From assembly GCA_011390465.1 (NCBI GenBank), contig JAABSH010000007.1:1-64000 (forward strand): 64,000 bases of DNA, in the 5' to 3' direction. A program made the position numbers and the translations under genes. Shown in pieces: positions 54,441 to 63,710 of this stretch (within the stretch, counting starts at the first letter, position 1; every line of letters starts with the position of its first letter). The notes beneath the pieces were generated by a model. The model worked only from the letters and a program-made list of their open reading frames with translations, was not told where the DNA came from and did not search any database. Origin of the DNA: Desulfobacteraceae bacterium. Its GTDB lineage: Bacteria > Desulfobacterota > Desulfobacteria > Desulfobacterales > Desulfosalsimonadaceae.

Positions 54441-56006
54441 TTGGGCTTTGAAATGGTAAAAGAATCTTATGCAGGAAGCATAAAACCGATCACTATCGGT
54501 AAGGGTGATAAGGCGGTCACTGTGGGCGGTGCCAGCAGCTATCCGTTTTATCTGTTTGAAGGGGACATGCCCAATAAACCCAAAATCGCAATGGAGGTTT
54601 GGGACATGGAACCGGCGGACTGGCCGGAAGCAGTAAAAAAACCATTTGCGGATGTCCTCTCCGACCCCGCAAAATGGGCGAAAAAATGCGTGGAAGAATA
54701 CGGCGCGGATGCCATCGTGCTTCAGATGAAGAGCACGGATCCCAACGACAAAAATGCCAGTGCCGCGGATGCAGTGAAAACCGTTAAAAAAGTACTCAAG
54801 GCAATTAAGGTGCCCCTGATCATCTGGGGTGTTGCCAATCCGCAGAAAGACGAAGAAGTGTTAAAAGCCATTTCCCAGGAATGTGAAGGGGAAAACTTGA
54901 CCCTGGGGCCGGTGGAAGAAGCCAATCACAAAGGTATCGGCGCCAGCGCCATGGGATATGGCCACACCCTTATCTCTTCTTCCCCCATTGACGTAAACCT
55001 GGCCAAACAGGTGAATATTCTTCTGGAAAACCTGGGCGTGCCCCTGACCAAGGTCATTGTGGACCCCACTACCGGCGGTCTGGGCTACGGTATGGAATAT
55101 TCTTATTCCGTTATGGAACGTCTCGGCATGGCCGCCCTGACCCAGGGTGACGATAAGCTCCAGCTCCCCATGATCAACAATCTGGCCAATGAAATCTGGC
55201 GGTGCAAGGAAGCAAAACAGCCCGTCGATGAAGCCCCGGAACTGGGTGATCCCGAGCGCCGCGGCATTATGATGGAAGTTGTCGGCGCGGTCGCTTACCT
55301 CCTGGCCGGCTCCAGTATTACGATCATGCGGCATCCGGAAGCGGTTCGGTTGATCAAATCTTATATTGATCTGATGGTAGACGGCGGCAGTGCCAAAGAT
55401 GTGGCGGGTATTACAAAACAACTCGATGATGTGGATATTGATTTTGCCAAAATGGCGCCCAAACCGGATTTGACCATCGAAGAAGAAGCGAAGAAACCTG
55501 CCGCCAAAAAAGCGGCCGCGCCCAAGAAAGAAGCGGCCCCGGCAAAAGCAGCCGCCCCCAAGAAAGAAGCCGCGCCCAAGAAAGCAGCGCCCAAGGCGGA
55601 AGTAAAAGCAGAAAAAGCAGAAGCAGCCCCTGCTCCTGCGGCTGATCCGGAAGCTGAGGCCAAAGCGGCTGCGGACGCCAAGGCGGCCGCGGAAGCCAAA
55701 GCCAAAACAGATGCGGAAGCTGCTGCCAAAGCCAAGGCAGACGCCGACGCCAAAGCCAAAGCAGATGCGGACGCCAAAGCCAAAGCGGAAGAAGAAGCAG
55801 AGGCCAAGGCCCGATCTGAAGCTGCTGCCAAACGGGAAGCTGAAGAAGCCGCTATCCGTGAAAAACGGGCCCAGGAGCGGGAAGAAATGATGGCAAAACA
55901 CGCCACGGAAAAAAAGAAATCCGTTTCCATGACCGCAGCGAGCGTCCAGAAAACCGAACAGGAAAAGATGCTCGAGCGGCTCGATAAGGTTCACAAAAGA
56001 GTGTAA
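54441..56006 (+). CDS. acsD: Corrinoid Fe-S protein small subunit with Ala/Lys-rich tail
   Basis: 521 residues. Residues 1 to about 345 are the small subunit of the corrinoid iron-sulfur protein (acetyl-CoA decarbonylase/synthase delta): VTVGGASSYPFYLFEGDMPN, VILQ-type barrel strands, DPTTGGLGYGMEYSYSVMER. It helps carry the methyl group to acetyl-CoA synthase. Residues about 346-521 are an added tail of Ala, Lys, Glu and Asp (blocks such as AAAPKKEAAP and AKAKADADAK) that should form a long helix, ending in a charged coil. Known small subunits are about 310-325 residues. TTG start at 54441, set by AGGAGG 8 bases upstream. First gene of the acs operon. Confidence 0.93.
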   Translation: MGFEMVKESYAGSIKPITIGKGDKAVTVGGASSYPFYLFEGDMPNKPKIAMEVWDMEPADWPEAVKKPFADVLSDPAKWAKKCVEEYGADAIVLQMKSTDPNDKNASAADAVKTVKKVLKAIKVPLIIWGVANPQKDEEVLKAISQECEGENLTLGPVEEANHKGIGASAMGYGHTLISSSPIDVNLAKQVNILLENLGVPLTKVIVDPTTGGLGYGMEYSYSVMERLGMAALTQGDDKLQLPMINNLANEIWRCKEAKQPVDEAPELGDPERRGIMMEVVGAVAYLLAGSSITIMRHPEAVRLIKSYIDLMVDGGSAKDVAGITKQLDDVDIDFAKMAPKPDLTIEEEAKKPAAKKAAAPKKEAAPAKAAAPKKEAAPKKAAPKAEVKAEKAEAAPAPAADPEAEAKAAADAKAAAEAKAKTDAEAAAKAKADADAKAKADADAKAKAEEEAEAKARSEAAAKREAEEAAIREKRAQEREEMMAKHATEKKKSVSMTAASVQKTEQEKMLERLDKVHKRV

Positions 56007-56019
56007 CAAGATAAATCAC

Positions 56020-56070
56020 AATGCCTGAGGCGCGACTTCCGGACAAGCGTTATCGGAAGGCGCCGGCATT
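56020..56070 (+). other. Hairpin in acsD-acsA spacer
   Basis: AATGCC (56020-56025), GGCGC and CTTCCG pair with CGGAAG, GCGCC and GGCATT (56065-56070) around a 12-base loop, giving about 17 base pairs with two small bulges. No T-run follows, so it is more likely an RNA processing or stability element than a terminator. Confidence 0.65.
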
Positions 56071-56102
56071 CCAAAATTAAAAAATAAGAGGAGGAACCTC
56101 TG

Positions 56103-58124
56103 ATGGCAGAAGAAAAAAAAGCAGAAAAGGCCATGAAACTGGCCGACCCGATTAAGTCATCCATTGACAAGGCAACCCAGCAGATGATTGCCCGGGCACA
56201 GGAACTGGGCATTGATACGGTCTGGGATCGTGCGGAAAATATGAAACCCTGCGCCATCGGCATGCAGGGCATTTGCTGCAAGAACTGTGCTATGGGACCC
56301 TGCCGGCTGCCCCTGCCCAAAGGCGGCATTCAAGGCAAAGATACCCGTAAGGGTCTGTGCGGTGCCACCGCCAATACCATCGCGGCACGAAATTTTATCC
56401 GCATGGTGGCCGGCGGCGCGGCAGCCCACTCTGATCATGGCCGCAGCGTGGCCGAAGTTTTCCGGGCGGTTGCACGGAAAGAAAGCCATGATTATGAAAT
56501 CAAAGACACCATTAAACTGAAAGCGGTTGCGGAAGCTCTGGGGGTTGCCACCACAGTGGAAGTTGACGGCGAAGTAAAAGATCGCGACATGGACGAAATC
56601 GCCCTGGAAACCGCTGAAGTGGCGTTTGCCGAATGGGGTAAACCCGAAGGCGAGCTGCTTTATCTGAAACGGGCACCGGAAGCATTGTATGAAAAGTGGA
56701 AAAAAGCCGGTGTCCGGCCGAGAAATATCGACCGCGAAATCGTTGAAATTATGCACCGTACCCATATCGGTGTTGATATGGATTATAAAAACCTGGCAAA
56801 ACAGGGCGTCCGGGCCGCGATTGCGGACGGCTGGGGCGGTTCCATGCTGGCCACTGACCTTCAGGACATCCTGTTCGGGACCCCGTATCCGATGCAGTCC
56901 GAAGCCAATCTCGGCGTCATGAAAGCTGATCATGTCAATGTGGTGATTCACGGTCATGAACCCGTACTGTCCGAAATGATCATTGTGGCTGCCCAGGATC
57001 AGGAAATGATTGACTACGCCAAATCCAAGGGCGCCAAAGGCATTCAGCTCAGCGGCATGTGCTGCACGGCCAATGAAATGCTCCAGCGTCACGGTGTCCC
57101 CGTTGCCGGTACCTTCCTGCAGCAGGAACTGGCCATTATCACCGGTGCCTGTGATGCCATGGTTGTCGACATTCAGTGTATTTTCCAGAACGTGGCCAAT
57201 GTTGCCGAATGTTTCCACACCAAACTCATCACCACCCATCCCATTGCCCGGATGGAGCAGGAATCCACCCTGCACATTGAGTTTGATGAACACCATGCCT
57301 TGGAAGACGCCAAGCGCATCCTCAAAATCGCCATTGACAATTTTGAAAACCGCGCCACCGAGATTATGATTCCCTCCCAGAAATGCACCCAGATCGGGGG
57401 CTTTGGCGTGGAATCCATTGAATATCACCTGGGCGGCACCTACCGGGGCAGCTACTATACCTTGAATGACAATATCATCAACGGCCGCATTCGCGGCATT
57501 GCCGGTGTGGTTGGCTGCAACAACGCCCGGACCCGGCACAATGAAGGCCATATTGCCATTGTCAAAGAACTGATCAAAAACGATGTAATTGTTCTGACCA
57601 CCGGCTGCAACGCCATTGCCTGCGGTATGGCAGGGCTGCTGACACCGGAATCCGCTTCCGTATACTGCGGTCCCGGGCTGGCGGAAGTCTGTGAGACCGT
57701 GGGTATCCCGCCGGTTCTGCATGTGGGTTCCTGCGTGGACAACAGCCGGATCCTCCTGGCCGCCACGGAAGTGGTCAAGGCAGGCGGTTTGGGCAATGAT
57801 ATTTCCGATCTGCCCGCGGCTGGCAGCGCACCGGAATGGATGAGTGAAAAAGCCATCAGCATCGGCCAGTATTTTGTTGCCTCCGGTGTGTACACGGTAT
57901 TTGGTTACACTTTCCCGACCTCCGGCGCGCCGGTATTTGAGAACTATCTGTTCCATGAAATGGAAAAACTCTACGGCGGCATGTGGGATTTTGAAGCAGA
58001 TCCCATCAAGCATGCGCATAAGATGATTGCCCACATTGACAAGAAACGCAAAGCCCTTGGTATTGACAAAGCCCGGGAACGTGTTCTTATGGATATGGCG
58101 GATCGTCAGGCCCTGGAAGCTTAA
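56103..58124 (+). CDS. acsA: Carbon monoxide dehydrogenase catalytic subunit
   Basis: 673 residues, Ni-Fe CO dehydrogenase of the bacterial AcsA/CooS type. It interconverts CO and CO2 and feeds CO by tunnel to acetyl-CoA synthase. Cys clusters for the D and B [4Fe-4S] centres are near the N terminus (GMQGICCKNCAMGPCRL). C-cluster ligands are in QLSGMCCTANEM, GVVGCNNARTRHNEGH, TTGCNAIACGMAG and HVGSCVDNSRI. Size matches Moorella AcsA (674). The ribosome site AGGAGG lies in a small hairpin (AGAGG at 56087-56091 with CCTCT at 56097-56101) right before the ATG, which could tune translation. No cooC/acsF nickel-insertion gene is in the window. Confidence 0.97.
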   Translation: MAEEKKAEKAMKLADPIKSSIDKATQQMIARAQELGIDTVWDRAENMKPCAIGMQGICCKNCAMGPCRLPLPKGGIQGKDTRKGLCGATANTIAARNFIRMVAGGAAAHSDHGRSVAEVFRAVARKESHDYEIKDTIKLKAVAEALGVATTVEVDGEVKDRDMDEIALETAEVAFAEWGKPEGELLYLKRAPEALYEKWKKAGVRPRNIDREIVEIMHRTHIGVDMDYKNLAKQGVRAAIADGWGGSMLATDLQDILFGTPYPMQSEANLGVMKADHVNVVIHGHEPVLSEMIIVAAQDQEMIDYAKSKGAKGIQLSGMCCTANEMLQRHGVPVAGTFLQQELAIITGACDAMVVDIQCIFQNVANVAECFHTKLITTHPIARMEQESTLHIEFDEHHALEDAKRILKIAIDNFENRATEIMIPSQKCTQIGGFGVESIEYHLGGTYRGSYYTLNDNIINGRIRGIAGVVGCNNARTRHNEGHIAIVKELIKNDVIVLTTGCNAIACGMAGLLTPESASVYCGPGLAEVCETVGIPPVLHVGSCVDNSRILLAATEVVKAGGLGNDISDLPAAGSAPEWMSEKAISIGQYFVASGVYTVFGYTFPTSGAPVFENYLFHEMEKLYGGMWDFEADPIKHAHKMIAHIDKKRKALGIDKARERVLMDMADRQALEA

Positions 58125-58180
58125 TTCGAAAGAATTATTTGAAAATATAATGAATTAAATCCTCAACGAAGGAGGAAAGC

Positions 58181-60394
58181 ATGTCAAAATTAATCGCGTT
58201 TGCAGCCATTCAAGGCGGCTATAAAGTTGTTTCAACAGCAGAAGGCCAGTTGCGGCAGATACTCAGTGAAATGAATGCGGATACCAAGGTGGAATTTCCC
58301 AATACCGGGTATTATCTGCCGGTGATTTATTCCCTTACCGGAATGAAAGTGGAAACCCTTGAAGATCTGAAAAAACCCCTGGAATTTGCCCGCGGGCTGC
58401 TTCCGCCCCATGTAAAAGGCAAAAATCACCTGCCCTACCTCGGCCCCCTGCTGGATGCCGGTATGGCCGCCATTTTCGCCTATGAAATCCTTGAAGCCAT
58501 CCGCATTGTGCGGCAGCCGGATTTCTACTTTTCCCAGGAAGATCCGGATCTGGACGCCGGCAAAAAATGGGTCGGTCCGGCAGATGATGTTATCTTAAGA
58601 AAACGTGGCGTTGAATTTGTTGACGGTTCCGCTCCCGGGTTCGCCGCCATTGTCGGTGCGGCCCCCACCTCTGAAATCGCCAAGATGATCGTGGAAGACT
58701 ATCAGAAACGCAGTCTTTATATTTTCTGCGCTGCCAGCCACAACGGCACTTCAGTGGTTGATCAGCTGATAGAACAGGGCGTGCAGATCGGCTGGAATAC
58801 CCGTATCGTTCCGTTTGGTCCGGATATTTCTTCAGCGGTTTTTGCCCTGGGGTTTGCCAACCGTGCCGCCATGACGTTCGGTGGTGTTGAACCTGGTGAT
58901 TACAAAAAAATTCTCAAATACAACAAAGACAGAATCTTTGCGTTTGTCAACGCCCTGGGTGATATCGGTACCGAATGGGGTGTGGCGGCGGCGGGTTGTG
59001 TTAACTGGGGGTTTCCGACCCTGGCGGACACGGACATTCCGGAAATCCTGCCTACGGGTATTTGTACTTACGAACACGTGGTCGCCAATGTGGCCCATGA
59101 TGAAATCGTTCAGCGGTCCGTTGAAGTGCGCGGCCTGAAAGTAACGGTCAATGAAATCGATATTCCCATGTCCTTCGGCCCTGCTTATGAAGGGGAACGG
59201 GTTCGCGGCGCTGACCTTTATGTTCAGTGCGGCGGCGGCAAGACCCAGTGCACCGAGCTGGTAAAAATGGCGGAAATGAATGAAATCGAAGACGGCAAAG
59301 TGGAAATCGTGGGACCGGATATTACGGATCTCAAAGAAGGCGATACCTTCCCGCTGGGTATTTATGTCCAGATCGCTGGCCGTGAATTCGAGACCGACTT
59401 TGAACCCATCATGGAACGTCAGATTCACCATCTGGTAAACTACATCCAGGGCATCATGCATATCGGCCAGCGCGACATTTCCTGGATCCGCGTCAGCAAA
59501 TCCGCCATTGAAAAAGGGTTTACCTTAAAAGACATCGGCGTGGTGCTGCATGCCAAATTCCACCAGGATTTTACCAAGATCGTGGACAAGGTTCAGGTGA
59601 CCCTGTATACCAAGAAAGCGGATGTGGACAAGATGACCGACCGGGCCCGGGCCGAGTACAAGACCCGTGACGAACGCGTTGACAAGATGACGGATGAGAG
59701 TGTGGATACTTTCTACTCCTGCACCCTGTGCCAGTCTTTTGCCCCCAACCATGTCTGCTCCGTAAGTCCGGAACGTACCGGTCTCTGCGGTGCCTACAAC
59801 TGGATGGACTGCAAGGCCTCCTTTGAAATCAACCCCACCGGTCCGAACCAGCCCATTAAAAAAGGCGAATGTCTGGATCCCGTACTGGGTCAGTGGAAAG
59901 GCGTCAATGACTTTGTTTATAAAGCATCCCGTGGCGCGGTCACCCATTACAACTTTTATTCCATCGTGCATGATCCCATGACCACCTGCGGGTGCTGTGA
60001 ATGTATCGCCGCGCTGCTGCCGTCCTGCAACGGCGTAATGACCGTCAGTCGCGACTATTCCGGCGAAACTCCGTCCGGTATGAAGTTCACCACCCTTGCC
60101 GGTGTAATGGGCGGCGGTGCTCAGTCTCCCGGATTTGTGGGTCATTCCAAATACAACATCATCCAGAAGAAATTTATCCTGGGTGACGGCGGACTGCTGA
60201 GAATGGTCTGGATGCCCAAGATGCTCAAAGAAGAACTCAAGGATCGGATTGAACAGCGCGGCGAGGAAATGGGCTGTCCGGATCTGTATGACAAAATTGC
60301 TGATGAAACCGTCGGCACCACGGAAGAAGAAATTCTGCCGTTTCTTCAGGAAAAAGGGCATCCCGCACTCGACATGGAACCGCTTGTCGGCTAA
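58181..60394 (+). CDS. acsB: Acetyl-CoA synthase, alpha/beta-type subunit
   Basis: 737 residues. It joins CO, a methyl group from the corrinoid protein and CoA to acetyl-CoA, or cleaves acetyl-CoA in the oxidative direction used by many sulfate reducers. The A-cluster Cys motifs are present: Cys514 and Cys517 in YSCTLCQSF, then RTGLCGAYNWMDCK and later TTCGCCECIAALLPSCNG. The full N-terminal domain is present (IAFAAIQGGYKVV; LPYLGPLLDAGMAAIF), so this is the bacterial type with the CODH-binding domain, not the shorter archaeal form. Strong GGAGG site 56 bases after acsA. Confidence 0.97.
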   Translation: MSKLIAFAAIQGGYKVVSTAEGQLRQILSEMNADTKVEFPNTGYYLPVIYSLTGMKVETLEDLKKPLEFARGLLPPHVKGKNHLPYLGPLLDAGMAAIFAYEILEAIRIVRQPDFYFSQEDPDLDAGKKWVGPADDVILRKRGVEFVDGSAPGFAAIVGAAPTSEIAKMIVEDYQKRSLYIFCAASHNGTSVVDQLIEQGVQIGWNTRIVPFGPDISSAVFALGFANRAAMTFGGVEPGDYKKILKYNKDRIFAFVNALGDIGTEWGVAAAGCVNWGFPTLADTDIPEILPTGICTYEHVVANVAHDEIVQRSVEVRGLKVTVNEIDIPMSFGPAYEGERVRGADLYVQCGGGKTQCTELVKMAEMNEIEDGKVEIVGPDITDLKEGDTFPLGIYVQIAGREFETDFEPIMERQIHHLVNYIQGIMHIGQRDISWIRVSKSAIEKGFTLKDIGVVLHAKFHQDFTKIVDKVQVTLYTKKADVDKMTDRARAEYKTRDERVDKMTDESVDTFYSCTLCQSFAPNHVCSVSPERTGLCGAYNWMDCKASFEINPTGPNQPIKKGECLDPVLGQWKGVNDFVYKASRGAVTHYNFYSIVHDPMTTCGCCECIAALLPSCNGVMTVSRDYSGETPSGMKFTTLAGVMGGGAQSPGFVGHSKYNIIQKKFILGDGGLLRMVWMPKMLKEELKDRIEQRGEEMGCPDLYDKIADETVGTTEEEILPFLQEKGHPALDMEPLVG

Positions 60395-60405
60395 GCAGGT
60401 GTTTT

Positions 60406-60489
60406 CGTCATCATAAAGCTCAGGCCATTGCGGGACAGCGGTTTACCGCCACCCCCGCAATGGCATCACCTGAATGTGATGACGTTTTT
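60406..60489 (+). terminator. Terminator-like long hairpin between acsB and acsC
   Basis: Outer arms CGTCATCA (60406-60413) and TGATGACG (60477-60484), middle arms GCCATTGCGGG (60424-60434) and CCCGCAATGGC (60454-60464), inner arms GCGGT and ACCGC (60438-60449). TTTTT follows at 60485-60489. It could partly end transcription or protect the 3' end of the acsA-acsB message, giving lower acsC and acsE expression. Confidence 0.7.
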
Positions 60490-60540
60490 GATAATCTTTT
60501 GGAATTGGATATTATTGATTAAGTATATAAGGAGACAAAA

Positions 60541-61878
60541 ATGGCACTAACTGGTATACAGATTTTCAAGCTCCTTCCGAAGACCAACTGTAAGGAGTGC
60601 GGGGTCCCCACCTGCCTTGCCTTTGCGATGAACCTGGCTTCCGGCAAGGCGTCCCTGGACGACTGCCCGTACGTATCGGATGAGGCACGGGAACAGCTGG
60701 CGGAAGCTTCTGCTCCCCCGATTCTGCCGGTTCAGATCGGTAAAGGCGTTCGGAAACGGACCATTGGGTCGGAAACTGTGTTGTACAGACATGAAAAAAC
60801 ATTTTACAACCCCACGGCACTTGCTGCCAGAGTCAGCTCGGACATCAGCGACGCGGATCTCAAAGCCAAGCTGACGGCCTGGAATGCGCTTCAGTTTGAA
60901 CGGGTAGGATTCAATCTGCGGCCGGAACTGGTGGCGGTGCAGGATGCCGGCGATGCCAAGGCATTTGCCAAAGTCGCCAAAATCATTGCGGAAACCTCTG
61001 AATTCAACCTGATCCTGATGAGTGAAAATGCGGATGCCATGAAAGCGGCGGTGGAAGCCACCAGCTTTAAAAATCCGCTGATTTACGCGGCAACCGAAAA
61101 GACCCTGGATGATTTCGCGGCCATCGCAAAAGACAATGATCTGCCCCTGGCCGTCAAAGCAGACTCCGTGGAAGCCCTGATTCCCCTGACCGACAAGCTG
61201 GTGGAAATGGGCCTGAAAAAACTGGTGCTGGATTCCGGCTCCCGGGATGTAAAGCAGGCGTTTGAAGATCAGGTCGGCATTCGCCGGGCCGCTCTGAAAG
61301 CGAGCAACCGGTCTCTGGGATTCCCCACCATTACATTTCCCTGTGAAATGGCGTCCAACCTGGATGTGGAAACCATGCTGGCGGCCATGTTTGTTGCCAA
61401 ATACGGCGCCATCACCGTGCTGTCGGATTTCACTGCGGAATCTCAGTTCTCGCTGCTGCTGGAACGGCTTAATATTTTTACCGACCCGCAGCGCCCGATG
61501 ACGGTAACCGAAGGCATTTATGAAATCGGAAATCCGGATGAAAATTCCCCGGTATTGATTACCACCAACTTTGCGCTGACATACTTTATTGTTTCCGGTG
61601 AAATCGAAGGAAGCAAAGTACCGGCCTGGCTGCTGATAAAAGATACTGAAGGACTTTCCGTCCTTACGGCCTGGGCCGCCGGCAAGTTTGCCGGGGATGA
61701 TGTCGGCATGTTTGTAAAAAAATGTGGAATTTCAGACAAAGTGAAAAACAAGGAACTGATTATTCCCGGATATGCCGCCGCCATCGTGGGTGAAATTGAA
61801 GAAGAGCTGCCGGACTGGACCATTACGGTCGGCCCGCGGGAAGCTCCTCATCTACCTGCGTTTTTGAAAGCAAAATAA
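60541..61878 (+). CDS. acsC: Corrinoid Fe-S protein large subunit
   Basis: 445 residues, gamma subunit. The N-terminal [4Fe-4S] domain has Cys17, Cys20, Cys25 and Cys42 (TNCKECGVPTC, DDCPY). A TIM barrel follows (about 90-320), and the C-terminal domain (about 330-445) holds the B12 cofactor. It takes the methyl group from methyl-tetrahydrofolate through AcsE and passes it to AcsB. Size matches Moorella AcsC (446). A good ribosome site (AAGGAGACAAAA) follows the long hairpin. Confidence 0.97.
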   Translation: MALTGIQIFKLLPKTNCKECGVPTCLAFAMNLASGKASLDDCPYVSDEAREQLAEASAPPILPVQIGKGVRKRTIGSETVLYRHEKTFYNPTALAARVSSDISDADLKAKLTAWNALQFERVGFNLRPELVAVQDAGDAKAFAKVAKIIAETSEFNLILMSENADAMKAAVEATSFKNPLIYAATEKTLDDFAAIAKDNDLPLAVKADSVEALIPLTDKLVEMGLKKLVLDSGSRDVKQAFEDQVGIRRAALKASNRSLGFPTITFPCEMASNLDVETMLAAMFVAKYGAITVLSDFTAESQFSLLLERLNIFTDPQRPMTVTEGIYEIGNPDENSPVLITTNFALTYFIVSGEIEGSKVPAWLLIKDTEGLSVLTAWAAGKFAGDDVGMFVKKCGISDKVKNKELIIPGYAAAIVGEIEEELPDWTITVGPREAPHLPAFLKAK

Positions 61879-61920
61879 CTATATATTAACACCGGATTGA
61901 TTTTTGTTGATTTGGACACG

Positions 61921-61952
61921 GCCGCATGATGAACTTATACTCGTCATGCGGC
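61921..61952 (+). other. Hairpin in acsC-acsE spacer
   Basis: GCCGCATGA (61921-61929) and TCATGCGGC (61944-61952), a perfect 9-base stem with a 14-base loop and no T-run. Likely an mRNA processing or stability element. Confidence 0.6.
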
Positions 61953-61997
61953 TGTGGTCAATATCAGCCCTCAATTCAAAAAATGGAGGTAGAACAA

Positions 61998-62888
61998 ATG
62001 TTATTGCTTGGTGAAAGTTTAAACGTCATGTCCAAAAAGATCGGTGCCGCATTCAAAGCGCGGGATCCCAAGCCGATCCAGGAAGAAGCCCTTTTTCAGA
62101 AAAAGCAGGGAATGGATTATATCGACATCAATCTCGGCCCCGCAAAAAAAGACGGCATCGAATTAATGCCCTGGGTTATTCAAACGGTCCAGGAAGTGGT
62201 CGATGATATTCCGCTGGTGCTGGACACTTCAAATATCGATGCCATTGAAGCCGGTCTCAAGGTCTACAAGCCGACGGCAAAGGCGCCCCTGGTCAACTCG
62301 ATTATGTGCCGTGCGGAACGATATGAAAAGATGATCCCCATTGTCGCGGAATATAATGCCGATTTTATCGCGTTGATGTGGGGACCGGACGGATTGCCCA
62401 GAGATGAGAACGAACGCGCGGCATTGTGTGTGGAACTGCTGTATGCGGCCAATGAAGCCGGTATTGAAAATGACCGGATCTGGGTGGACGGCATTGTTAC
62501 CCCGGTGAACATTCAGCAGCAGCAGTGCGTCAGCCTTCTGGAATTCCAGAAAATGCTTCCGGATATCGCACCGGGCGCCAAGAGCACCTGCGGTCTGTCC
62601 AATATTTCCAATGGCCCCCCCACTCATCTGCGGCCGATTCTGAACACCACCTACATGGTCATGCTGGAAAGATACGGCATGTATTCCGTGATTTCCGATC
62701 CATTGGATGAACGCCTCACAGCGGTTGCCAAAGGCCAGCGTCCGGAAATCGTGGACATGGTCCATAAGGCCATGGACGGCGAGGCCCCGGATCCCGGCAC
62801 CCTGGAAAAAGAACTGGCGGATTTTGTCAAGACCGTTGATGTTATTCTTGGCAGAACCCTGTATTCTGATTCCTGGCTGGAGCTGTAA
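61998..62888 (+). CDS. acsE: Methyltetrahydrofolate:corrinoid protein methyltransferase
   Basis: 296 residues. It transfers the methyl group from methyl-THF to the cobalt of AcsCD (or the reverse). TIM-barrel pterin-binding features: GMDYIDINLGPAKKDG, the Asp in PLVLDTSNIDAIEAGLK and LVNSIMCRAERYEKM, and STCGLSNISNGPP. The ATG at 61998 is chosen since AATGGAGGTAGAACAA precedes it and the family N terminus (LLLGESLN) follows; a frame opening at 61926 runs through the intercistronic hairpin. Somewhat longer than Moorella AcsE (262). Last acs gene, followed by a terminator. Confidence 0.93.
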   Translation: MLLLGESLNVMSKKIGAAFKARDPKPIQEEALFQKKQGMDYIDINLGPAKKDGIELMPWVIQTVQEVVDDIPLVLDTSNIDAIEAGLKVYKPTAKAPLVNSIMCRAERYEKMIPIVAEYNADFIALMWGPDGLPRDENERAALCVELLYAANEAGIENDRIWVDGIVTPVNIQQQQCVSLLEFQKMLPDIAPGAKSTCGLSNISNGPPTHLRPILNTTYMVMLERYGMYSVISDPLDERLTAVAKGQRPEIVDMVHKAMDGEAPDPGTLEKELADFVKTVDVILGRTLYSDSWLEL

Positions 62889-62942
62889 GAAAGATACGCG
62901 AAAACGGTTCAGAGATCGTTTCAGATTTAATAGAAAAATGAT

Positions 62943-62979
62943 AAAAGCCCCGCTCTGGATTTTCAGGGCGGGGCTTTTT
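62943..62979 (+). terminator. Rho-independent terminator after acsE
   Basis: AAAAGCCCCGC (62943-62953) pairs with GCGGGGCTTTTT (62968-62979) around 14 bases, with a T-run. It ends the acs operon message, though the DUF3786 gene follows at 20 bases and may get read-through. Confidence 0.92.
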
Positions 62980-63000
62980 CTGTTTTACGGGAGAGGTTAA

Positions 63001-63615
63001 ATGGCAAGGGTTGATGATTATTTTAATGCAAAAAAAATCAGTGTTGAAGAGCTTGCAAACCAGTCTTTTGATGATATTGCCCGCTGTTCAGGATTTCAAA
63101 AAACCAGTGACCAGCACCTGAAGGTGCCGTTTTTAAATCGGACCTATGAGATGCATTATCCGGATTTTGACTTTACGGACACGGCGGATTCCAACGCGGA
63201 GGTGCCGATTCAGGAGCAGGTGTTGATTCTGCACTATATCAGCGCCATGAAAACCGTATCGCCAGCCGGGCAGTGGATTGCTTACCGGGAAATTCCCGGG
63301 GCGTCATTTTATTTCAGCGCCTTTGTAAAGCGGGCCATTGATCCGCTCAAAAAAGTGTTCGGCAAAAATACCAAAGCCTTTGTGGCGGCCGCGGAAAAAC
63401 TCGGGGGAAAACGGCTGGATCTGGGGGACGCGGCCTTTGAATTTCAGATGTTTCCCAAGGTGCCGTTGCAGCTGATCGTGTATGAAGGCGATGATGAATT
63501 TGAACCGGAAGCCAATATTCTTTTTGATGCCACCGCCGGTGAATTCCTCTCACCGGAAGACGGGGCCTGGCTCGCCGGCATGGTGGTTTACCGCCTCATG
63601 GCCCTTGCCCGGTGA
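63001..63615 (+). CDS. DUF3786-like protein after acs operon
   Basis: 204 residues, soluble. The pattern fits DUF3786: LNRTYEMHYPDFDF, EQVLILHYISAMKTV, WIAYREIPGASFYFSAFVKR and FPKVPLQLIVYEGDDEFEPEANILF. Members are common in anaerobes with the acetyl-CoA pathway, but no activity is known to me. It starts 22 bases after the operon terminator with its own ribosome site (GGGAGAGGTTAA). A link to CODH/ACS assembly or cofactor supply is inference from position. Confidence 0.75.
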   Translation: MARVDDYFNAKKISVEELANQSFDDIARCSGFQKTSDQHLKVPFLNRTYEMHYPDFDFTDTADSNAEVPIQEQVLILHYISAMKTVSPAGQWIAYREIPGASFYFSAFVKRAIDPLKKVFGKNTKAFVAAAEKLGGKRLDLGDAAFEFQMFPKVPLQLIVYEGDDEFEPEANILFDATAGEFLSPEDGAWLAGMVVYRLMALAR

Positions 63616-63710
63616 AATGGGGCCATCGGTTTATCAAAGATTCAGTTTTTTTATGGGTAAGAAATAAAAAAACGGGACAATAGCGGGACAGTTTGAAAAA
63701 TTTTTTTTAT

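Noticed and set aside
56157-58034. Open frame of about 625 codons opposite acsA
   Set aside because: Antisense shadow of the CO dehydrogenase gene with no recognisable protein features.
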